NCBI GenBank assembly: GCA_030626685.1
Contig: DAOUTL010000045.1
Location: 1-9,477 of the forward strand
Reading direction: 5' to 3'
Length of the DNA: 9,477 nucleotides
Source of the DNA: Candidatus Bathyarchaeota archaeon
Lineage (GTDB): Archaea > Thermoproteota > Bathyarchaeia > Bathyarchaeales > Bathycorpusculaceae
The position numbers were made by a program, and so were the translations under genes. The notes beneath the pieces are model-generated. The model did not search any database and was not told where the DNA came from. It worked only from the letters and a program-made list of their open reading frames with translations. Shown in pieces: positions 5,388 to 9,477 of the stretch; the first letter of the stretch is position 1, and each line of letters begins with the position of its first letter.

Positions 5388-6880
5388 ACACCGTTATGTG
5401 GCTAGGGTCTGAGTCAGCTTACTATAAGCTCGCACAGGCTAGGAAATCTATGGGGGCTGCAAGCGTGGCCGATAAAAAACAAGCTTACTCCTTCGACGAG
5501 GAAGAAAGTGATCGAAATGGTCACTTTCTTTTAGACATTCAGGATAACGTTGCGGTTATCGAAGTCAAAGGGAAGTTAGTTGCGGGGGTTGAAGGCAGTT
5601 GGGGAAATTACTGGGGCGTGGTTGGGTACGGGGATATTAGCAATGCTATTGTCACCGCATTAAACGAAGGTGTCACCGATATAGTCTTTGATTACGACAC
5701 CCCTGGAGGAGAAGTTAACGGCATCCAGGAACTGAGTGATTTTATAAAATCACTCCCTGAAACCTTTAACGTGTCCACTACCAGCTACAGTGGCGGAACC
5801 ATAGCCAGCGGAGGTTTGTGGTTATCCACCGCCAGTGAAACCTTAAAGACGACAGCCATGACGGAAGTTGGCAGCTTGGGAGTCATTGCTATTACAGCGG
5901 AGATGACAGAGATGTACAAGGAGATGGGCATCAGTATAGAGGTGTTCAAATCAACTCCCTTAAAGGCTGCGGGGAATCCTTATGAAAAAATGACTCCAGA
6001 GATGAGGGCTGTTATCCAGGCTAACATAGACGAGACCGACGGTTTCTTCATCCAGGAGATTGCATCTAACCGTGACCTAAGCTACGATTACGTCAAGGAA
6101 AACATTGCTAACGGTAAGACTTGGTACGCGGCTGAGGCCCAACGCCTAGGATTGATTGACGGTATTGGTTCTTTCCAGAGCATTTTGCTTGCATTACGAG
6201 AGCAAAGTGCAGATAATCATAGTTTTCAACATGTTGAGGCATCAGAAATGAGTAGACGCAAACAAATTTTAAGTGATAAGGACGCCGCTGCCGCTATTGC
6301 ATCAGGGGTTCCTGTGCAGAAAGTAGAGGAGGCTGCGGACTCTACAGACCCAGAAGAGGCTTCGAGTGAATCAGCTGGCACTGAAGCTACAGACTCAGCA
6401 GAGCCAACAGGTGACGCTAGCCAGGAAAGTGCAGAAGAGGAAGCGAGTGCAGAAGAGGAAGCGAGTGCAACCCCCGGCGACGTGGTTATAGCCCGTGTAG
6501 ATTCTGACGCCCTGGCAATGTCGCTAACAACCCAACTTGAAGCAAGCCAGGATAAAGTAGTTGACCTTAAAGTCACACTTAAATTAGCTCAGGCTGATCT
6601 TGCTAAGATGGCAACAGCTCAGACTGGGTTCGTCGCTGTAACCGCAGCGGCGATCCAGCGAAACACTGTAGCCGTTGGTGGCTCTGCCCCTACCACAGAA
6701 AGTTTACTGGCAATAGATGCTGGTGCCTTACTTGTGCAGTATGAAGCTACGTCCGCGCTAGTGGTAGCCAGATTTGGCGGTAAGCAGGTATCAGTGCCTG
6801 TTAATGAAGATGAGGATAAGGAAGTGGATGCTGCAGCTCAGCAGCTGGATAAGACCTTGTTAAGCCAAGCTCGCATATAG
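5384..6880 (+). CDS. Head maturation protease, S49 (SppA/lambda gpC-like), fused to scaffold domain
   Basis: The 498-aa protein matches the layout of lambda gpC: an N-terminal S49 serine protease and a C-terminal scaffold-like region. The protease core covers about residues 54-272. It has the oxyanion region DTPGG (105-109), the proposed nucleophile Ser142 in TIASGGLWLS, EVGSLGVI (161-168), and the proposed base Lys194 in STPLKAAGNPY. Such proteases use a Ser-Lys dyad inside the prohead to cleave scaffold and capsid proteins. Residues 315-362 form an acidic Glu/Ser/Ala linker, and 378-412 look like a coiled coil. The start is fixed by GAGG 7 nt upstream and an ATGA overlap with the preceding gene. 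A strong internal start at 6248 probably yields the C-terminal part as a separate protein. Dyad residues are assigned by motif, not structure. Confidence 0.88.
   Translation: MNTVMWLGSESAYYKLAQARKSMGAASVADKKQAYSFDEEESDRNGHFLLDIQDNVAVIEVKGKLVAGVEGSWGNYWGVVGYGDISNAIVTALNEGVTDIVFDYDTPGGEVNGIQELSDFIKSLPETFNVSTTSYSGGTIASGGLWLSTASETLKTTAMTEVGSLGVIAITAEMTEMYKEMGISIEVFKSTPLKAAGNPYEKMTPEMRAVIQANIDETDGFFIQEIASNRDLSYDYVKENIANGKTWYAAEAQRLGLIDGIGSFQSILLALREQSADNHSFQHVEASEMSRRKQILSDKDAAAAIASGVPVQKVEEAADSTDPEEASSESAGTEATDSAEPTGDASQESAEEEASAEEEASATPGDVVIARVDSDALAMSLTTQLEASQDKVVDLKVTLKLAQADLAKMATAQTGFVAVTAAAIQRNTVAVGGSAPTTESLLAIDAGALLVQYEATSALVVARFGGKQVSVPVNEDEDKEVDAAAQQLDKTLLSQARI
6234..6239 (+). promoter_or_regulatory. 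Internal ribosome binding site within the protease gene
   Basis: TTGAGG ends 8 nt before the in-frame ATG at 6248. It sits exactly at the boundary between the protease domain and the acidic scaffold-like region, so it decides the start of the proposed nested gene. Confidence 0.55.
6248..6880 (+). CDS. Proposed nested scaffold protein (lambda Nu3-like, same frame as protease)
   Basis: Starting at codon 289 of the protease gene, this frame gives 210 aa beginning MSRRKQILSDKDAAAAIASG. Scaffolds bind the capsid protein and shape the prohead before being removed by the protease. The evidence is positional and compositional. A good ribosome site (6234-6239) precedes an ATG at the domain boundary. 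The product has an acidic low-complexity segment, a likely coiled coil (protease numbering 378-412), few aromatic residues and no Cys. It lies just upstream of the decoration and capsid genes, as Nu3 does inside C in lambda. The fused form would carry the same domain and bring the protease into the prohead. Internal initiation has not been shown here. Confidence 0.55.
   Translation: MSRRKQILSDKDAAAAIASGVPVQKVEEAADSTDPEEASSESAGTEATDSAEPTGDASQESAEEEASAEEEASATPGDVVIARVDSDALAMSLTTQLEASQDKVVDLKVTLKLAQADLAKMATAQTGFVAVTAAAIQRNTVAVGGSAPTTESLLAIDAGALLVQYEATSALVVARFGGKQVSVPVNEDEDKEVDAAAQQLDKTLLSQARI
6431..6466 (+). repeat. 18-bp perfect tandem duplication in the acidic linker
   Basis: GCAGAAGAGGAAGCGAGT is present twice back to back (6431-6448 and 6449-6466), encoding Ala-Glu-Glu-Glu-Ala-Ser twice. 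It lies in the acidic linker shared by protease and proposed scaffold. The two copies are identical at every base, which suggests a recent slippage event. The unit keeps the frame. Confidence 0.85.
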
Positions 6881-6927
6881 CAATAAAGCATTTTAAGAAA
6901 TAACCTAATTTACAATAGGAAAAAATT

Positions 6928-7377
6928 ATGACTGATTTTACATTCACCGAGCTTGTTAACAGCCCTCATGCAGATGTTATCTCTGCGGCTCTTGGAGTTG
7001 ACGCGGCTAATAAGCTGAGTGACAAAGATTTAGGCAAGCCTTTAGTAATGGCTTCAAGCGACAACTATGTTATCGCCGCTGTTGGCGATGAAATTGAAGG
7101 CTTTGGCGTATCAACGGAAGCCTACACGGTTAAAGATGGTATGGCCTTTGGATCTGTGCAGCGCAATATGCGCAAAAGGGTGCAGATTGCAACCACTGCG
7201 GTGGTGTGGGGTGACCTGGTTGTTGCTGCGGCTTCAGCCGCTATCGGCACCGCTGACGCTTACCCTCAAGTTAAGAAAGCGTTGGGCACTGAAGCTGGTG
7301 ACTACAAGTGGCGTGTTATTCGTATTGTTACTGGTACAGGTGTAGTTGGCGACATTGTTTTAATTGAAAAAATCTAA
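6928..7377 (+). CDS. Putative head decoration (capsid-stabilising) protein
   Basis: The 149-aa protein occupies the place of lambda gpD, between the protease/scaffold gene and the major capsid gene. It is Ala/Val/Gly-rich with many short predicted beta strands: KPLVMASSDNYVIAAVGDE (37-55), TVKDGMAFGSV (67-77), KRVQIATTAVVWGDLVVAAA (83-102) and DYKWRVIRIVTGTGVVGDIV (125-144). There is no Cys and no signal peptide. Such proteins bind the expanded capsid surface and brace it against DNA pressure. AGGA lies 8 nt before the ATG; the 47-bp gap upstream holds no convincing promoter. Its TAA stop is part of the ribosome site of the capsid gene, so the two are probably translated together. The call rests on position and size; another minor head protein is possible. 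Confidence 0.6.
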   Translation: MTDFTFTELVNSPHADVISAALGVDAANKLSDKDLGKPLVMASSDNYVIAAVGDEIEGFGVSTEAYTVKDGMAFGSVQRNMRKRVQIATTAVVWGDLVVAAASAAIGTADAYPQVKKALGTEAGDYKWRVIRIVTGTGVVGDIVLIEKI

Positions 7378-7388
7378 GGAGCAAACTT

Positions 7389-8576
7389 ATGCCTAAAATT
7401 AATTTTACAGATCACAGCGGAAAGCAGGTGGAAGCCGAGGTTACCGTACAGGATTACAAAGAAGCGGGCAAAGCTAATCAAAGCCTGTCCCAACTGTATG
7501 CTAAAAAATACCCTACGGTTGCGGGAGAGCCCACAGCTTTTGAGCAGTTTTGTGCTGCCTCTGGTATCCGGGTTCGTGCAGATAAATCTACAGGTATTCC
7601 AGCGACAAGCATGCAGGAAATCCTGGATGATGCTCCAAGCAAATATGCTGGAACAATTGTTCGTCCTGATGGCAGTGATCGAGGAGGTACCGCAGGACGC
7701 TTGTTATACCCTGAGGTCATGTTGAATTTGATCAATGCAAATTTGACCGAATCCAAAGAAGACTACCTGGCTCCTTGGGAATCTGCGATTGCAATGCGTA
7801 CGACTGTTTCTAGTCCTCGTATTGACCAGCCTACTATTGATGTAACTGCCCCTGAAGATAGCAAAGCAATGCCTATCGGTCAGCTAGCAGAGCCAGCAGT
7901 GATGGTTAATATCACACTCGCTGATCGTGCTTACACAATCCCTACGAAGAGCATCGGGTTACAGGTGTCTGATCAGGCTCTTGAATCTACAACTCTGGAT
8001 TTAGTGGGTATTGCCTTAGCATCCCAAGCTCGTGGCGAGCGTATCCGTCGTATCGAAGAAGATATGGCTAATATAATTAACGGTGATGTAGATTTTGGAA
8101 TTAACGCGGTTCCTTTCGTAAATGCTAGTACGTTTGACGGTACTATTCCTGGTACCAACAAATTTACGCAACGTGCGTGGGTTAAATGGTTGCGTGCTAA
8201 TTACCAGACGACTACTATCAGTCACTTGTTGTGTGACATTGATGCTGCTCTGGATATTGAAGCACGGGTTGGTCGTCCTACTGTATTTAGTGATACCTCA
8301 AGTCAGTCAAACTTGCTTAATCCAAACTACACAGTGGAAAACATGGGGTTGCCTACTCCTAAGATCTTGTTATTACCTACAAGCATCATCGGTGCTGATC
8401 AGGTAGTTGGTTTTGACTCAAGATCTGCGCTGCATGAAGTCACTAACGTGACTGCAAGTTACTCAGCGATAGAGGAATTTGTACTTCGGAGATCTGTTGC
8501 AATGAGATTCGATTTTGGAATTGCTCTTTTTAAGCTGTACGATGAGGCCTTCACCGGGGTGACTTTGGGAGCCTGA
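7389..8576 (+). CDS. Major capsid protein (HK97 fold)
   Basis: The 395-aa product fits the HK97-fold shell protein. There is an N-terminal arm or delta-like region (1-80), then an E-loop-like beta region (135-195: TTVSSPRIDQPTIDV, TLADRAYTIPTKSIGLQVSD). A long helix at 199-229, ending ERIRRIEEDMANIING, fits the spine helix of the P domain. The A domain then ends in the family-typical pattern ALHEVTNVTASYSAIEEFVL, RRSVAMRFDFGIALFKLYDE (347-386). The ribosome site is the best in the window (TAAGGAG, 7 nt upstream), which suits a highly expressed protein. The nearby protease suggests that the N-terminal arm may be cleaved during maturation. No tail or adaptor gene follows directly. A hairpin and a terminator come next. 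Confidence 0.88.
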   Translation: MPKINFTDHSGKQVEAEVTVQDYKEAGKANQSLSQLYAKKYPTVAGEPTAFEQFCAASGIRVRADKSTGIPATSMQEILDDAPSKYAGTIVRPDGSDRGGTAGRLLYPEVMLNLINANLTESKEDYLAPWESAIAMRTTVSSPRIDQPTIDVTAPEDSKAMPIGQLAEPAVMVNITLADRAYTIPTKSIGLQVSDQALESTTLDLVGIALASQARGERIRRIEEDMANIINGDVDFGINAVPFVNASTFDGTIPGTNKFTQRAWVKWLRANYQTTTISHLLCDIDAALDIEARVGRPTVFSDTSSQSNLLNPNYTVENMGLPTPKILLLPTSIIGADQVVGFDSRSALHEVTNVTASYSAIEEFVLRRSVAMRFDFGIALFKLYDEAFTGVTLGA

Positions 8577-8585
8577 TGATGTGTT

Positions 8586-8608
8586 AAGCTAGGCGCATAA
8601 GCCTGCTT
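8586..8608 (+). other. Bulged hairpin just after the capsid gene
   Basis: AAGC-(T)-AGGC at 8586-8594 pairs with GCCT-GCTT at 8601-8608, giving eight base pairs with one bulged T and a GCATAA loop. It begins 9 nt after the capsid stop, followed by only two T residues, so it is not a good terminator. It could slow 3' decay of the capsid message or act with the terminator downstream. Confidence 0.4.
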
Positions 8609-8620
8609 TGTGTTACACTA

Positions 8621-8657
8621 AAAACCCTGGTACTACCACTACCAGGGTTTTTTTTTT
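8621..8657 (+). terminator. Rho-independent terminator after the head operon
   Basis: AAAACCCTGGTA (8621-8632) and TACCAGGGTTTT (8640-8651) are perfect reverse complements around a 7-nt CTACCAC loop, with a run of ten T at 8648-8657. This is a textbook intrinsic terminator ending rightward transcription from the portal-capsid operon. The reverse side has four A before the stem, so on the minus strand the stem is followed by only TTTT; weak bidirectional action is possible. The downstream HNH-like gene starts 20 nt after the T-run. Confidence 0.92.
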
Positions 8658-8676
8658 ATGCAAAGAGGGAAATGTT

Positions 8677-9276
8677 ATGCAAAAGCTAATAAACATTGTT
8701 GGACAAGTCTTTAACAGCTGGACTGTGATACATTTTAGCGAAACGAGAAAGCGGCAGTCATTGTGGTTATGCCGGTGTGTTTGTGGCACTGAAAAAGTTA
8801 TCAGAGCAGACGGGTTAAAGAATGGGACCACTAAATCCTGTGGCTGCCTCCGTAACCACGGGCAGGCCAGGTCTACCACATACAGGTCGTGGTCACACAT
8901 GAAGGAAAGGTGTAACAACCCTAAGAATGTAAGCTACAAAACCTACGGAGCAAGAGGCATAAGCTATTGCCCAGAGTGGGAAGACTTCTTATGCTTTTTG
9001 AAAGACCTGGGAGAGAAGCCCGAAGGGATGTCTCTTGAGAGAGATGATGTTAACAAAGGTTACAGTAAAGAAAATTGTAGATGGGCGACACCACAGGTTC
9101 AAGCTCAGAATAGAAGACACTGTTTAGACTCTGACACAGTGTCTCTTATCTTAACTCTAAGTCAGCACGGCTGGACAGAGAGCACAATATACAAGGAACT
9201 AGACTTACCGAAATCAGTGGTAGGAAAAATTATCAGGAAGAAAACCTGGAAGAATGTAGGACCCCTCCCTGGGTGA
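8677..9276 (+). CDS. HNH-like (homing endonuclease-type) protein with N-terminal zinc ribbon
   Basis: The 199-aa product begins with a probable zinc-binding domain: GQVFNSWTVI (9-18), WLCRCVCG (30-37) and SCGC (54-57). Next comes the same core as the protein at 1786-2631: W..MKERC (72-79), YGARGISYCPEW (90-101), SLERDDVNKGY (119-129), NCRWAT (133-138) and Q..NRR. The position usually held by the HNH His is Arg122, as in the other copy. Residues 150-190 look like a single helix-turn-helix (ESTIYKELDLPKSVVGKII). The start at 8677 is chosen because GAGGG lies 7 nt upstream. A TTG start at 8608 would put the terminator hairpin inside the gene. The gene directly follows the capsid operon terminator, with no clear promoter, so it may depend on read-through or on a weak extended -10. 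A mobile passenger is likely; activity is uncertain. Confidence 0.8.
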   Translation: MQKLINIVGQVFNSWTVIHFSETRKRQSLWLCRCVCGTEKVIRADGLKNGTTKSCGCLRNHGQARSTTYRSWSHMKERCNNPKNVSYKTYGARGISYCPEWEDFLCFLKDLGEKPEGMSLERDDVNKGYSKENCRWATPQVQAQNRRHCLDSDTVSLILTLSQHGWTESTIYKELDLPKSVVGKIIRKKTWKNVGPLPG

Positions 9277-9322
9277 GTTGTGGTAAACTCTCCAAAAACA
9301 ATAAGTTTAAATAGGAAGTGAA

Positions 9323-9477
9323 ATGGCTAGAACAAAAGCACACGAAAGACTACAGGAACAAAAGGCACTAGAAGAAGCCTCAGGCAAAGTAACTGAAGTC
9401 GATAAAGTCGATAAAGTCGATAAAGTCGATAAAGTCGATAAAGTCGATAAAGTCGATAAAGTCGATAAAGTCGATAA
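9323..9477 (+). CDS. Repeat-containing charged protein, 5' part only (cut by window edge)
   Basis: The visible 51 codons begin MARTKAHERLQEQKALEEAS and continue GKVTE. They then enter a strict Val-Asp-Lys repeat that runs to the window edge. AGGA lies 6 nt before the ATG, so the start is well supported. The N-terminal 25 residues are highly charged and helical, and the VDK part alternates acidic and basic residues. I do not recognise a family. Downstream of a capsid gene one would expect a head-completion or tail protein, so a virion protein with a variable linker is possible. The remainder of the gene is not visible. Confidence 0.55.
   Translation, partial: MARTKAHERLQEQKALEEASGKVTEVDKVDKVDKVDKVDKVDKVDKVDKVD
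9398..9477 (+). repeat. Perfect 9-bp tandem repeat (GTCGATAAA), at least 8.9 copies
   Basis: GTCGATAAA occurs in eight perfect copies from 9398 to 9469, followed by the first eight bases of a ninth, where the window ends. No base differs between copies. The unit is three codons (Val-Asp-Lys), so gain or loss of copies would lengthen or shorten the protein without changing frame. The true copy number is unknown because the array is cut. Confidence 0.95.

Noticed and set aside
6226..6576. Minus-strand open frame of 116 codons inside the protease/scaffold gene.
   Set aside because: It is the reverse shadow of the Glu/Ala/Ser-rich acidic segment, gives a low-complexity Ser/Ala protein, and has no operon context.
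6881..6927. Possible promoter with TACAAT as -10 before the decoration gene.
   Set aside because: No acceptable -35 box at 16-18 bp; AT-rich chance match is more likely.
8611..8619. Extended -10 promoter (TGTTACACT) for the second HNH-like gene.
   Set aside because: No -35 box is present at a usable distance, and transcription would start inside the terminator stem; too weak to list.
8608..8676. Upstream extension of the second HNH-like gene to a TTG at 8608.
   Set aside because: It would translate through the terminator hairpin into Thr/Phe runs, has no ribosome site, and a well-placed GAGGG-ATG start exists at 8677.
9275..9290. Small hairpin GAGTT/AACTC after the second HNH-like gene.
   Set aside because: Only five base pairs and no T-tract, so it is not a credible terminator.
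9398..9477. CRISPR-like array.
   Set aside because: The units are contiguous 9-bp repeats without spacers and encode a continuous in-frame peptide.
1..9477. A new defence, retron or diversity-generating system.
   Set aside because: No reverse transcriptase, toxin-antitoxin pair, methylase, nuclease effector operon or template repeat was seen; nearly all coding space is accounted for by phage packaging and head genes plus HNH-like passengers.

Overview
The window is a piece of a tailed double-stranded DNA phage or prophage (Caudoviricetes). It covers the DNA-packaging and head-morphogenesis block. The order protease with a nested scaffold, then decoration protein, then major capsid protein, matches the C-Nu3-D-E order of phage lambda. 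The terminase large subunit is of the lambda gpA type. Canonical Shine-Dalgarno sites, one near-consensus sigma-70 promoter and a classic intrinsic terminator point to a bacterial host, plausibly a Gram-negative. The sequence does not fix the host genus, nor whether this is a free phage or a prophage.

Left arm, minus strand (1-3486), in transcription order: a 77-aa protein of unknown role, a 171-aa candidate small terminase, a 281-aa HNH-like protein with four apparent DNA-binding modules, the large terminase, and the start of a small zinc-ribbon protein cut by the window edge. The HNH-like gene sits between the two terminase genes. It has its own strong-looking sigma-70 promoter (2659-2687), and its stop codon overlaps the terL start.

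A 74-bp divergent intergenic region (3487-3560) carries a perfect 7-bp inverted repeat and separates the two arms.

Right arm, plus strand (3561-9477): portal, a 9-codon micro-ORF, two 55-aa genes (one membrane, one very basic), an S49-family head-maturation protease with an in-frame internal start for a scaffold, a decoration-like protein and the major capsid protein. These genes are chained by overlapping stop/start codons up to the protease. A small hairpin and an intrinsic terminator follow the capsid gene. Next come a second HNH-like gene of the same family and the start of a gene with a pure 9-bp tandem repeat (Val-Asp-Lys), in which the window ends.

Working model: TerS and TerL package DNA through the portal. 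The scaffold (from the internal start) and the protease guide assembly and maturation of a capsid built from the HK97-fold protein and the decoration protein. The two HNH-like genes look like passengers in this module. I see no clearly new multi-gene system. The points most worth a second look are the promoter-bearing HNH-like gene between terS and terL, the Arg in place of the HNH His in both copies, the nested scaffold start, the unannotated small genes, and the VDK repeat.
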